The position numbers and the translations under genes were made by a program. A stretch of DNA of 64,000 nucleotides from Geomonas oryzae (GTDB lineage: Bacteria > Desulfobacterota > Desulfuromonadia > Geobacterales > Geobacteraceae). Below, one piece after another: positions 50,345 through 58,953 of this stretch (the first letter of the stretch is position 1; each line of letters opens with the position of its first letter). The stretch lies in contig NZ_RAHW01000001.1 of the NCBI RefSeq assembly GCF_004117875.1, positions 744,001 through 808,000 of the forward strand, in the 5' to 3' direction. The notes under the pieces were generated by a model. It did no database searches, was not told where the DNA came from, and saw only the letters and a list, made by a program, of their open reading frames with translations.

Positions 50345-52669
50345 ATGACGACTGAAGAGAAGATCGAAAAAAAGGAAAAGGTTGCCAAGGAAGTTAAGGG
50401 GATGGCGTTCGGCGCCGCCGGCATCTTCCTCTTCGTCGCGCTCGCCTCGTACCACGGAGAGGACCTCTCCTTCAACAGCGTCTCCACCCTCGCCCAGACC
50501 CAAAACCTCGGGGGACGCTTCGGAGCCGAGCTGGCGGACTTCTTCCTGCAGCTCTTCGGGCTTGCCTCCTACATCTTCCCCTGCAACCTGATCTACCTGG
50601 CCTACCGCTCCTTCACCTCGGACCCGGTCCGGTGGCGGCGCTACAAGGCCGTAGGCTTCGTCCTGCTGGTGGTCTCGGTCGCGGGGCTTTTCGCCTTCAA
50701 CCTGCAGTTCACCGAGTTCCTTGGGCAGCGCGTCCCGACCGGCGGCTTCATCGGCTTCCAGAGCTCCGCCCTTTTGAAGCGCGCTTTCGGAACGGTTGGG
50801 GCGCTCCTCATCCTCCTCCCGATGCTGGCGGCGAGTGCCATGCTGCTTTCGCGCTTCTCCTTCGTCCTCTTCGCCAACTGGTGGATGACGGCGCTGAAGG
50901 AGAGCTGGGAAAAGAGCAAGCAGCGCCGGGCGCTCGCGCGCGAGCTCGCCTCGGAGAAGGAAAAGGACGAAAAGCCGAGGCAGCACGCGGCCCCGGTCAT
51001 CAAGCCCGCCGTGGTGCCGCCGCCGGTTCCCGCACCGGTGGCCAAAAAGGAAAAGAAAAAGGACGAGAAGAAGAGCGAGCCGGTGCAGGAGGCCTTCGAT
51101 TTCATCAAGGCTGAAGGGGACTTCAAGACCCCGCCGCTTTCCCTGCTTGATCCTCCGCCCGAGGGGGCGAAGCGCCAGGACAAGGAAACGCTCACCATGA
51201 ACGCAAGGCTCATGGAGAAGAAGCTGAAGGACTTCGGCGTGGATGGGGAGGTGGTGGAGATCTGCCCCGGCCCGGTCATCACCATGTACGAGTTCTCCCC
51301 GGGGCCCGGCATCAAGGTGAGCCGCATCGCCGGTCTGCAGGACGACCTGACCATGGCGCTGCAGGCCCACTCCATCCGCATCGTCGCTCCGATTCCGGGC
51401 AAGGGTGTCGTCGGCATCGAGTTGCCGAACCGCGATCGCGAAATGGTGTCGCTCAGGGAGATCTTCGGTTCGGAGCAGTTCCACCGCGGCAAGATGAAGC
51501 TCCCGATGGCGCTCGGCAAGGACATCGCCGGGAACCCGCTGGTCACCGACCTCGCCAAGATGCCGCACCTCCTGGTCGCAGGCGCCACCGGTTCGGGTAA
51601 ATCGGTCGCCATCAACACCATGATCCTGTCGCTTCTCTACACCTCGACACCGACCGACGTGAGGATCATCATGGTCGATCCCAAGATGCTGGAGCTCTCG
51701 GTGTACGAGGGGATCCCGCACCTTTTGCTTCCGGTGGTCACCAACCCGAAGAAGGCATCGCTCGCCCTCAAGTGGGCGGTCGAGGAGATGGGGCGGCGCT
51801 ACCGGCTCATGTCGGACAAGGGGGTCAGGAACATCGACTCCTACAACCGCGAGCTGGAGCGGGAGGAAAGGGAGAAGGCGGAGAACCTGGCGCGCGAGAC
51901 CGTGGTGGTCGAGGAGCTCGTGGACGAGCTCGAAGAGCACGAGGACCCGGAGGATATGGAGGCGCGCGAGGCGGCGATCCAGGCCTTCCTCGCCAAGGAA
52001 GACCAGCTGGAGCACGGCCATCTCCCCTACATCGTGGTCATCGTCGACGAACTCGCCGACCTGATGATGGTTGCCGGGCGCGAGATCGAGGAGTCCATAG
52101 CGCGGCTCGCCCAGATGGCCCGTGCCGCCGGCATCCACCTGATCCTCGCGACGCAGCGCCCGTCCGTCGACGTCATCACCGGCCTCATCAAGGCGAACTT
52201 CCCGGCGAGGATATCCTTTCAGGTTTCCTCGAAGATCGACTCGCGCACCATCTTGGACGGCAACGGCGCCGAGTCGCTGCTGGGCGCGGGCGACATGCTC
52301 TTTCTCCCGCCGGGAACCTCGAAGATGCTCCGCTCGCACGGTGCCTTCGTCTCCGACGCGGAGGTGCAGCGCGTGGTCGAGTTCCTGAAGAAGCAGGGGA
52401 AACCTGTTTACGAGAAATCGATCCTGGAGATGAAGGCCTCCGACGAGAAGGGAGGCGGCGACGAGGAGGAGGAGATCGACGAGCGCTACGACGACGCCCT
52501 GGCCCTCGTTGCCGAGGCGAAGCAGGCCTCGATCTCCATGATCCAGCGTCGCCTGCGTATCGGCTACAACCGTGCCGCCCGCATCATCGAGAAGATGGAG
52601 CAGGAAGGTGTCATCGGCCCCTCCGACGGCACCAGCAAGCCAAGAGAAGTTTTCATCAACAAGATCTAG
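50345..52669 (+). CDS. ftsK: DNA translocase FtsK/SpoIIIE
   Basis: 774 residues. Four N-terminal membrane helices (about 22-185), a Lys/Pro/Ala linker (about 195-275), then alpha-beta motor with Walker A GATGSGKS and Walker B IVVIVDELADLMM, and the C-terminal winged-helix gamma domain (ISMIQRRLRIGYNRAARIIE) that reads KOPS-type signals. It pumps chromosome ends across the septum at division. Shorter than E. coli FtsK because the linker is short. Confidence 0.96.
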   Translation: MTTEEKIEKKEKVAKEVKGMAFGAAGIFLFVALASYHGEDLSFNSVSTLAQTQNLGGRFGAELADFFLQLFGLASYIFPCNLIYLAYRSFTSDPVRWRRYKAVGFVLLVVSVAGLFAFNLQFTEFLGQRVPTGGFIGFQSSALLKRAFGTVGALLILLPMLAASAMLLSRFSFVLFANWWMTALKESWEKSKQRRALARELASEKEKDEKPRQHAAPVIKPAVVPPPVPAPVAKKEKKKDEKKSEPVQEAFDFIKAEGDFKTPPLSLLDPPPEGAKRQDKETLTMNARLMEKKLKDFGVDGEVVEICPGPVITMYEFSPGPGIKVSRIAGLQDDLTMALQAHSIRIVAPIPGKGVVGIELPNRDREMVSLREIFGSEQFHRGKMKLPMALGKDIAGNPLVTDLAKMPHLLVAGATGSGKSVAINTMILSLLYTSTPTDVRIIMVDPKMLELSVYEGIPHLLLPVVTNPKKASLALKWAVEEMGRRYRLMSDKGVRNIDSYNRELEREEREKAENLARETVVVEELVDELEEHEDPEDMEAREAAIQAFLAKEDQLEHGHLPYIVVIVDELADLMMVAGREIEESIARLAQMARAAGIHLILATQRPSVDVITGLIKANFPARISFQVSSKIDSRTILDGNGAESLLGAGDMLFLPPGTSKMLRSHGAFVSDAEVQRVVEFLKKQGKPVYEKSILEMKASDEKGGGDEEEEIDERYDDALALVAEAKQASISMIQRRLRIGYNRAARIIEKMEQEGVIGPSDGTSKPREVFINKI

Positions 52670-52670
52670 C

Positions 52671-52702
52671 CGGGGACCGGCTCCGCAGGTGCCCGTCCCC
52701 TT
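52671..52702. repeat. interspersed repeat, type D (copy 2)
   Basis: GGGGACCGGCTCCGCAGGTG followed by CCCGTCCCC, matching the inverse of 7040-7073. It lies between ftsK and the ACT protein and could form a hairpin through its GGGGAC/GTCCCC ends. Confidence 0.65.
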
Positions 52703-52715
52703 TCAAGGAGGCCCA

Positions 52716-53282
52716 ATGAACCTTTGTCGCAAGCCCAACCTGGCTCATTTCGCCGTCACCATCATCGGCAAGGACCGCACCGGCATCGTCGCGGACACCT
52801 CCGAGGTGTTGTACAAGCTCGGCTGCAACGTCGAGGACTCCAGCTGCACCATGCTGGGGGGCGAGTTTGCCATGATCCTGATCGTCGCCCACGAGAAGCC
52901 CTTCTCCAAGAAGAAGCTCGAGGAGGAGTTTGCTCTCAAGACCGCGGGGACCGGCCTTTCCGCCTTCGTCCGCGCGCTGAAGGATGATGAGGTCTGCTAC
53001 CAGGGGCCGGAAGGGGAGCTCTGCCTCATCTCGGTCTACGGCTCGGACAAGACGGGCATCGTCTACCGCGTCACCCGCGAACTTGCCGACCGCGGCGTGA
53101 GCATCACCGACCTCAACACGAAGTTGATCGGCAAGCCGACCGACCCGGTTTATGTACTCGTGCTCGAGGCCGCGCTCCCGCAGGGGCTCACGGTGGAGGA
53201 TGCGTCCGCCCTCCTGGAAAAACTGAAAAAGGAGTTGAGCGTCGAGATCTCGGTCCGTCTCATAACACCGGTCTCCCTCTGA
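52716..53282 (+). CDS. tandem-ACT-domain protein (GcvR-like)
   Basis: 188 residues from the ATG at 52716 (AAGGAGG). Two ACT domains: FAVTIIGKDRTGIVADTSEV at the start and ISVYGSDKTGIVYRVTRELA at about 105. In the GcvR family these bind small ligands such as amino acids and act on regulators. No DNA-binding part. The stop is 7 bases before def, so it is translated with it. Confidence 0.85.
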   Translation: MNLCRKPNLAHFAVTIIGKDRTGIVADTSEVLYKLGCNVEDSSCTMLGGEFAMILIVAHEKPFSKKKLEEEFALKTAGTGLSAFVRALKDDEVCYQGPEGELCLISVYGSDKTGIVYRVTRELADRGVSITDLNTKLIGKPTDPVYVLVLEAALPQGLTVEDASALLEKLKKELSVEISVRLITPVSL

Positions 53283-53289
53283 TCTTTAT

Positions 53290-53796
53290 ATGGCAGTCAA
53301 AGAGATAGTTACCTACCCCGATCCCATTCTGAAGCAGGTCTGCGCCCCGGTGCAGGCCATAGACGATGAGGTCAAAACCCTCATCGAAGACCTGGTGGAC
53401 ACCATGCACGCCGGACCCGGTTCGGTCGGCGTCGCCGCGCCGCAGATCGGCGTGTCGATGCGGGTCTGCGTGATCGACGTCTCCAAGAACCGGCACGGCA
53501 AGGAGAACAACCACGGGCTCCTCTTGATGATCAACCCGGAGATCGTCGCGAAAAGCGGCGCCGCCGTGATGAGGGAAGGGTGCATGAGCGTCCCGGACTA
53601 CACCGGCGACGTCGAGCGCGCCACCGAGCTCACCCTGCGTTTCACCGAGCCTGACGGCAAGGTGCGCGAGTTCGACGCCTCCGGTTTCGAGGCGGTCGCC
53701 ATCCAGCACGAGATGGATCACCTGGACGGCTTTTTGTTCCTGGACCGCATCGCCTCGCTGAAGACCGGCCTGTTCAGGCGCAAGAATTACAAATAG
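53290..53796 (+). CDS. def: peptide deformylase
   Basis: 168 residues. The three metal-site motifs are complete: GVAAPQIG (GxGxAAPQxG type), REGCMSVP (EGCLS, with the ligand Cys) and HEMDHLDG (HExxH). It removes formyl groups from new proteins. No fmt or priA follows here; instead a repeat and the cytochrome maturation genes. Confidence 0.96.
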   Translation: MAVKEIVTYPDPILKQVCAPVQAIDDEVKTLIEDLVDTMHAGPGSVGVAAPQIGVSMRVCVIDVSKNRHGKENNHGLLLMINPEIVAKSGAAVMREGCMSVPDYTGDVERATELTLRFTEPDGKVREFDASGFEAVAIQHEMDHLDGFLFLDRIASLKTGLFRRKNYK

Positions 53797-53808
53797 AGCG
53801 CTGCCGCC

Positions 53809-53900
53809 ACTCCTCCCCCTGGAGGGGGGAGGTCGGGAGGGGGGAAGCCTCAGAAAGACGCTGCGCGCCCCCTCCCTAGCCCTCCCCCTCCAGGGGAGGG
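53809..53900. repeat. type A repeat (between def and ccsA-like gene)
   Basis: CTCCTCCCCCTGGAGGGGGG and TCGGGAGGGGGGAAGCC, core, CCCCTCCCTAGCCCTCCCCC then TCCAGGGGAGGG; complete unit in the same layout as 5134-5215. Confidence 0.75.
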
Positions 53901-53931
53901 TATGTCAACCGCATAAGCTCCTGGAACTTCC

Positions 53932-54648
53932 ATGAAACCGCTTCTCATCACATCGGCGCTCTTGTTCGCCGCGTCGGTCCGGCGCCCGGTCTTCGTGGCG
54001 GGCCTTGCCTGCAGCCTCGCCTATCTTGCCTCGCGCGGCGTGGCGCTGGGGCGTCTGCCGCTCATCGGGCCGCAGGACACCCTCGCCTTCTTCTCCGGCT
54101 CGATCGGGCTCATGGCGCTCCCCTTCGTCTATGACCGCCGGCTCTCCGGCGTGCGCTGGTTTTGCTGGGGGTGCGGCGGGCTTGCGGCGCTCTTCGCCGC
54201 ACTGGCGCTTCCCTTCCCGACCCTCAACATGCCGCTTCCCCCCGTCCTCGACACCTACTGGTTCGAGCTGCACGTGGCGCTCGCCTTCTTCGCCTATGCC
54301 CTGTTCGGCATCGCGGCGCTGCTGGGGGTGTTGTTTCTGCGCGGTGCGGGAAGGCCTGCGCTCGATCTGCAGTACCGGGCGGCGCTGGTCGGTTACAGCT
54401 TTTTCTCGCTCTCCATGGTTTGCGGCGGCATCTGGGGGTATTACGCCTGGGGCACCTACTGGCTCTGGACCGCGAAGGAGCTCTGGACCTCGATTCTCTG
54501 GATGTTCTACTCGCTCTACCTGCACCTGCGCCTGAAGGGACCGGCGTGGGAGCGCGGCTTCGCCTGGCTGGGGATCGCGGGGTTCGCCATCACGCTCTTC
54601 ACCTATCTCGGCGTCAGCATGCTGATGAGGAGTTCGCACAGCTTTTAG
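53932..54648 (+). CDS. cytochrome c biogenesis protein, CcsA/ResC (CcmC) family
   Basis: 238 residues, about eight hydrophobic helices. The tryptophan-rich motif appears as YYAWGTYWLWTAKELWT; the usual acidic residue after WxW (WDPKE) is Thr here. The family carries haem across the membrane for attachment to apocytochromes. Paired with the ResB-like gene 69 bases downstream; the usual order is the reverse. With several c-type cytochromes around, this is expected. Confidence 0.85.
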   Translation: MKPLLITSALLFAASVRRPVFVAGLACSLAYLASRGVALGRLPLIGPQDTLAFFSGSIGLMALPFVYDRRLSGVRWFCWGCGGLAALFAALALPFPTLNMPLPPVLDTYWFELHVALAFFAYALFGIAALLGVLFLRGAGRPALDLQYRAALVGYSFFSLSMVCGGIWGYYAWGTYWLWTAKELWTSILWMFYSLYLHLRLKGPAWERGFAWLGIAGFAITLFTYLGVSMLMRSSHSF

Positions 54649-54653
54649 TCGGA

Positions 54654-54702
54654 CGGTCAGACCGGTCCTACTGGTCTGACTAGTCCGACTGGTCTGACAA
54701 GA
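54654..54702. repeat. short inverted and direct repeats between ccsA-like and resB-like genes
   Basis: GTCAGACCGGT faces ACTGGTCTGAC, and AGTCCGACTGGTCTGAC repeats part of it. The motif type GTCxGAC recurs in Geobacter genomes from memory. Confidence 0.5.
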
Positions 54703-54717
54703 AGAGGAAAAACGCCC

Positions 54718-55395
54718 TTGCTGAAAAAACTCTACGCCACCTTCTGCTCGCTGAACTTAGGCCTCTGGCTCATGACCGGCGTCATGGTCACCCTGGCCAT
54801 AGGCTCCTTCTCGAGCGCAAGCTCCGAGGGGGGCGGGTTGAACGACATGCCGCTTCTCTTCTGGCTGCAGAGGGCACCGCTTGGCTACTCCTGGTGGCTC
54901 TGGCTCTGCATCGCCTGCATCGCCGTCCTCTTCGTGAACGCGCTGGTCTGCTCCATCGACGCCCTCAGGAAAAAGGGGCGCAGCGTGGCGCCGCACCTCA
55001 TGCACGCGGGCTTCCTGCTCATCGTCCTCGCCCATCTGCTTTCCGCCTACGGGGGCTTCAAGCAGCAGCTGCAGCTGCCCCAGGGGGATTCCTTCGGCTT
55101 CCCGGACGGCGAGCGGGTCGTGGTTGAGCGGATCACCGGGGAGGTCGGGCCGATGGGGATGATGAGCGGCTACCGCGCCGACCTCAGGACCGCGGACGGG
55201 GTGCACGGCGTGCAGCCGAATCACCCCCTTTTCCATAAGGGATACGGCATCTACATAAAGGACGTGGCGCTCAGCCCGGTGCCGGTGGCGCTCTTCGAGG
55301 TGCACCGGGAGCCGGGGGCGCTTGCCGCGTTCGTGGGGGCTTTGCTCTTTACCGTGGGGAACTTGATGCTGCTCGCGCAGCGCAGGGGGAGATGA
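54718..55395 (+). CDS. ResB-like cytochrome c biogenesis protein (short form)
   Basis: 225 residues, TTG start with AGAGGAAAAACG upstream. Helices at about 15-32, 58-80 and 90-110, a periplasmic part, then a last helix (AAFVGALLFTVGNLMLLA). Start LNLGLWLMTGVMVTLAIGSF matches ResB. ResB with CcsA/ResC forms the system II haem-ligation complex. It is about half the length of full ResB, so this is a short form. Confidence 0.82.
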   Translation: MLKKLYATFCSLNLGLWLMTGVMVTLAIGSFSSASSEGGGLNDMPLLFWLQRAPLGYSWWLWLCIACIAVLFVNALVCSIDALRKKGRSVAPHLMHAGFLLIVLAHLLSAYGGFKQQLQLPQGDSFGFPDGERVVVERITGEVGPMGMMSGYRADLRTADGVHGVQPNHPLFHKGYGIYIKDVALSPVPVALFEVHREPGALAAFVGALLFTVGNLMLLAQRRGR

Positions 55396-55399
55396 AACG

Positions 55400-55428
55400 G
55401 AAAGGGGCGCCTTGCGGCGCCCCTTTTG
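55400..55428. terminator. two-way terminator between the resB-like and cyclophilin genes
   Basis: 11-bp perfect stem AAAGGGGCGCC/GGCGCCCCTTT, loop TTGC, then TTTT-type tail. Confidence 0.85.
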
Positions 55429-55429
55429 A

Positions 55430-56011
55430 TTACTTGATCACCTTCATGTCCTTGATCACCATCGGCTGCACCGGGACGTCCGGCATGCCGTTCGAACCTA
55501 TTCCGGTCCTCGTCGCAGCGATCTTGTCGACCACGTCCATCCCCTCGACGACCTTGCCGAAGACGGCGTAGCCGTAACCCATCGGGCCGGCCGTCGGGCG
55601 GTGGTTCAGGAAGTCGTTGTTCACCACGTTGATGAAGAACTGCGCGGTGGCCGAATCGACCACGTTGGTGCGCGCCATGGCGAGGGTGCCGCGCTCGTTC
55701 TTCAGCCCGTTGGCGGCCTCGTTCTTGATCGGTGCCTTGGTCTGCTTCTGCTCAAGGTCCTGGGTGAAGCCGCCCCCCTGGATCATGAACCCGGGGATGA
55801 CGCGGTGGAAGATGGTCCCCTTGTAGAAGCCGCTCTTCGCGTAGTCGAGGAAGTTCTTGACGGAGATCGGCGCCTCTTTCTGGAACAGCTCGACCTTCAC
55901 GTTCCCCTGGTTGGTCTCGATGAGCACTACCGGGTTCTTCGCTTCAGCTGCCATGGCACCGCCGGCGAGAAAGAGCCCGAGCACCAACGCATGGATGAAT
56001 CTCTTCAGCAT
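55430..56011 (-). CDS. exported cyclophilin-type peptidyl-prolyl isomerase
   Basis: 193 residues from the ATG at 56011 (GAGGAGGT). Signal sequence ([21 protein letters not shown]), then the cyclophilin core: [31 protein letters not shown] and [18 protein letters not shown]. Catalytic Arg in FHRV is present. It folds proteins in the periplasm; PpiA-like. Confidence 0.93.
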   Translation of the reverse strand: MLKRFIHALVLGLFLAGGAMAAEAKNPVVLIETNQGNVKVELFQKEAPISVKNFLDYAKSGFYKGTIFHRVIPGFMIQGGGFTQDLEQKQTKAPIKNEAANGLKNERGTLAMARTNVVDSATAQFFINVVNNDFLNHRPTAGPMGYGYAVFGKVVEGMDVVDKIAATRTGIGSNGMPDVPVQPMVIKDMKVIK

Positions 56012-56171
56012 GTTTTCGTACCTCCTCTGGGATTGAAAAATGGGTGGCATCCTTATAAGCCAATAACCGGCGCCGGTCAACCCTTCCCGGCGGATTAGGA
56101 CAAGTTAAAGGTTGACAGATCGGGCGGCGCCATGGAAAATGCGCAGTCATTAATATAAAGGGAGGATTCTC

Positions 56172-57581
56172 TTGCAGATACAATTCGGCACCGACGGTTG
56201 GCGCGGCGTGATCGCGGACACCTTCACCTTCGAAAACCTGTCGCTGGTGGCGCAGGCGACCATGGACTACATGCACCGGGAGGGGCTTGCCGGGAAGGGG
56301 CTGGTGATCGGCTACGACCGCCGTTTCCTCTCCAGGGAGTTTGCCGAGCGCGTGGCGGCCATTGCCGCCGGCAACGGCATCAAGACCTGGCTTGCCCAAG
56401 GCTACACACCGACCCCCGCCCTTTCCTGGGCCGTGCATGAGAAAAAAGCCGGTGTAGGGGTCATGATCACCGCGAGCCACAACCCCCCACGTTACAACGG
56501 CTTCAAGGTAAAAGAGTCCTTCGGCGGCTCAGCGCGCCCCTCGACCACCAAGGTCCTGGAGCAGATGGTTGCGGAAAACATCGCCGCGGAGCGCCCGGTG
56601 CAGGCGACGATGCTTGCCGAGGCGCTTGCTGCGGGACAGGTGGAGCAGTTCGATGCCGTCGCCCCCTACCTGATCCAGCTCGGGCACTACGTCGATCTGG
56701 AACTGATCCGTTCCTCCGGCATCAAGGCCGTGGTCGATCCCATGTTCGGCGCGGGATGCGGCGTGCTCCCCACCCTCGTCCCGGGCCTTGAAGAAATCCA
56801 CGGCATCGAGAACCCCTCCTTCGGCGGACACCCTCCCGAGCCGATCGCCGAGCACCTGTGCGAACTGGCCGCGCTGGTGCAGGGAGGCGCCTTCCAGGTC
56901 GGCCTCGCGCTGGACGGCGACGCGGACCGGATCGGTGCCGTCGACGAGACCGGGGAATTCTTCTCCTCGCACCGCATCTTCACCGTTTTGCTGCGCCACC
57001 TCTACGAGAGGAAAGGGCTGCGCGGCGGCGTGGTGAAGACCGTGTCCACGACGCAGATGATCGACCTTTTGGCCCGGAAGTACGACCTGCAGCTTTTCGA
57101 AACCCAGATCGGTTTCAAGCACATCTGCGAGATGATGCTCGAAAACGACATCCTGATGGGGGGTGAGGAGTCCGGGGGGCTTGGCGTGAAAGGGCACATC
57201 CCGGAGCGTGACGGGATCCTGATGGCGCTTCTGCTCCTCGAGGCGATGGCGATGAGCGGGAAGGGGCTGCGTGCACTCCTCGAGGAGACGATGAACGAGA
57301 TCGGGCACTTCCATTACTCGCGCATCGATCTGCCTATTGAGGCCGAGGCGAAGAAAGCGCTGCTGCAGAAGATGCAGACCGGGGAGATCACCAGCATCGC
57401 CGGTTTCGACGTAGCGGGGCGCAATTTCAGCGACGGTTTCAAGTTCATCTTCGAGGACGGCGCCTGGCTGCTCATCCGTCCTTCCGGGACCGAGCCGGTG
57501 CTGAGGCTGTACAGTGAGGCGGGTGATCCCGCCAAGGTGGCGCTGCTTCTGGACGCGGCCAAAGGTATTGCGAGCGTGTAA
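56172..57581 (+). CDS. phosphohexomutase (phosphoglucomutase/phosphomannomutase family)
   Basis: 469 residues, TTG start with GGAGGA upstream. Active-site phosphoserine in TASHNPPRYNGFK, metal loop DGDADRIGAVD, sugar loop GGEESGGLG and phosphate loop RPSGTEPVLRLY. It interconverts sugar 1- and 6-phosphates. Whether glucose, mannose or glucosamine is favoured cannot be decided from the motifs alone. Confidence 0.92.
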   Translation: MQIQFGTDGWRGVIADTFTFENLSLVAQATMDYMHREGLAGKGLVIGYDRRFLSREFAERVAAIAAGNGIKTWLAQGYTPTPALSWAVHEKKAGVGVMITASHNPPRYNGFKVKESFGGSARPSTTKVLEQMVAENIAAERPVQATMLAEALAAGQVEQFDAVAPYLIQLGHYVDLELIRSSGIKAVVDPMFGAGCGVLPTLVPGLEEIHGIENPSFGGHPPEPIAEHLCELAALVQGGAFQVGLALDGDADRIGAVDETGEFFSSHRIFTVLLRHLYERKGLRGGVVKTVSTTQMIDLLARKYDLQLFETQIGFKHICEMMLENDILMGGEESGGLGVKGHIPERDGILMALLLLEAMAMSGKGLRALLEETMNEIGHFHYSRIDLPIEAEAKKALLQKMQTGEITSIAGFDVAGRNFSDGFKFIFEDGAWLLIRPSGTEPVLRLYSEAGDPAKVALLLDAAKGIASV

Positions 57582-57608
57582 GGGGCGGTTATCGCTAAGG
57601 CAATTACC

Positions 57609-57637
57609 TTGAAATGGCTGAACGCTTCTGTTATAGA
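57609..57637 (+). promoter_or_regulatory. promoter for mglBA
   Basis: TTGAAA, 17-base spacer, TATAGA; the best sigma-70 promoter in the window, 38 bases before the mglB ATG. Confidence 0.7.
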
Positions 57638-57675
57638 TAAGTTCGCATCAACAGTACCTGCCCAAGGAGCCATTC

Positions 57676-58167
57676 ATGTCGAATCCTCAGTTGATTATGT
57701 ACGATGAGGAATTCAAACAGATAAACGTAGTGCTTGACAAGCTGCTGCGCGAAGCCAACGCCAAAGTCATCTTCCTGGTCGACAAGAACGGCCAGTTGAT
57801 TACGGGCTGCGGTGAGACCGAGCGCTTTGACACTACCTCGCTCGCTTCGCTCACCGCAGGCAACATCGCGGCGACCGGTGGCCTCGCCAAGCTGATCGGG
57901 GAGAAGGAGTTCTCCATCCTCTTCCATGAGGGCGAGAAGGACAACCTGCACATCTCCATCGTGGCGGGAAGGGTGATCCTGGTGGTGCTCTTCGATACCA
58001 GGTCCTCTCTGGGACTCGTCAGGTTGAGGGTGAAGAAGGCGTCGGAGGAGTTGACGGCGATCTTCACGCGGCTTTTGGAGAAGAGCGAGGAGAAGGAGAA
58101 GACCGGCGACAGCGAGTTCCCCTTCGCCGAGATCACCGACGACGATATCGACAACCTGTTTAGCTAG
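57676..58167 (+). CDS. mglB: MglB-like Roadblock/LC7 protein
   Basis: 163 residues. The fold is seen in FKQINVVLDKLLREANAKVI, FLVDKNGQLITGCG, ASLTAGNIAATGGLAKLIGE and ISIVAGRVILVVLFD. MglB is the GTPase-activating protein for MglA and sets cell polarity in Myxococcus. The gene lies 26 bases before mglA. C-terminal tail acidic (EITDDDIDNLFS). Confidence 0.9.
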   Translation: MSNPQLIMYDEEFKQINVVLDKLLREANAKVIFLVDKNGQLITGCGETERFDTTSLASLTAGNIAATGGLAKLIGEKEFSILFHEGEKDNLHISIVAGRVILVVLFDTRSSLGLVRLRVKKASEELTAIFTRLLEKSEEKEKTGDSEFPFAEITDDDIDNLFS

Positions 58168-58193
58168 GCAGTAACTATAAGAGGTAAAGCCGG

Positions 58194-58781
58194 ATGTCTT
58201 TCATCAACTACGCTTCTCGAGAAATCAACTGCAAGATCGTCTACTACGGCCCGGGTCTCTGCGGCAAGACGACGAACCTGCAGTACGTCTACCAGAAGAC
58301 CGCTGCTGACGCGAAAGGGAAGATGATCAGTCTTGCGACCGAGACTGAGCGCACCCTTTTCTTCGATTTCCTTCCCCTCGCCCTGGGCGAGATCCGCGGT
58401 TTCAAGACCCGCTTCCACCTGTACACCGTCCCCGGGCAGGTCTTCTACGATGCGTCGAGAAAGCTGATTCTGAAGGGTGTGGACGGCGTGGTTTTCGTCG
58501 CCGACTCGCAGGAAGAGAGGATGGACGCCAACATCGAGAGCGTCGAGAACCTGCGCATCAACCTGATCGAGCAGGGGTACGACCTGGACAAGATCCCCTA
58601 CGTGGTCCAGTACAACAAGCGCGACCTTCCGAACGTGGTGAGCGTGGATGAGTTGCGCCGCGAGCTGAACCCGACCGGCGTCCCCGACTTCGAGGCCTGT
58701 GCCACCACCGGCGAGGGGGTCTTCGAGACGCTGAAGGCGATCGCCAAGCTGATCCTGTTCGACCTGAAGAAAGGGAAGTAA
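58194..58781 (+). CDS. mglA: MglA-like small GTPase
   Basis: 195 residues. P-loop [17 protein letters not shown], switch region with the Mg-binding Thr, DxxG replaced by VPGQ ([16 protein letters not shown]), NKRD specificity motif (QYNKRDLP). These are the MglA-type variations. It binds a cell pole in its GTP form and directs motility organelles. It is probably coupled to flagellar or pilus placement. Confidence 0.93.
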   Translation: MSFINYASREINCKIVYYGPGLCGKTTNLQYVYQKTAADAKGKMISLATETERTLFFDFLPLALGEIRGFKTRFHLYTVPGQVFYDASRKLILKGVDGVVFVADSQEERMDANIESVENLRINLIEQGYDLDKIPYVVQYNKRDLPNVVSVDELRRELNPTGVPDFEACATTGEGVFETLKAIAKLILFDLKKGK

Positions 58782-58820
58782 ACCGGACCGCGAAGGCGGC
58801 GGTTGCGAGATAAAAAGAAG

Positions 58821-58853
58821 GGGGGCGCCGGTTGAACCGGCGCCCCCTTTTTG
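58821..58853 (+). terminator. terminator of mglBA
   Basis: 11-bp GC-rich stem GGGGGCGCCGG/CCGGCGCCCCC with TTGAA loop and T run. Confidence 0.9.
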
Positions 58854-58859
58854 GTTTCA

Positions 58860-58952
58860 GCTCCCTCCCCCGGAGGGGGAGGGTTGGGGAGGGGGAAGAG
58901 GGCGCGGTTGTAGGCCTTCCCCCCTCCCAACCTCCCCCCTCCGGGGGGAGGA
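58860..58952. repeat. type A repeat (between mglA and uvrC)
   Basis: CTCCCTCCCCCGGAGGGGGA, GGGTTGGGGAGGGGGAAG, core, CTTCCCCCCTCCCAACC, CTCCCCCCTCCGGGGGGAG. Complete unit between convergent genes. Confidence 0.75.
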
Positions 58953-58953
58953 G

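Noticed and set aside
50327-52339. Minus-strand open frame of 670 codons opposite ftsK
   Set aside because: Antisense of a firm gene, no domain, no ribosome site. Same cause.
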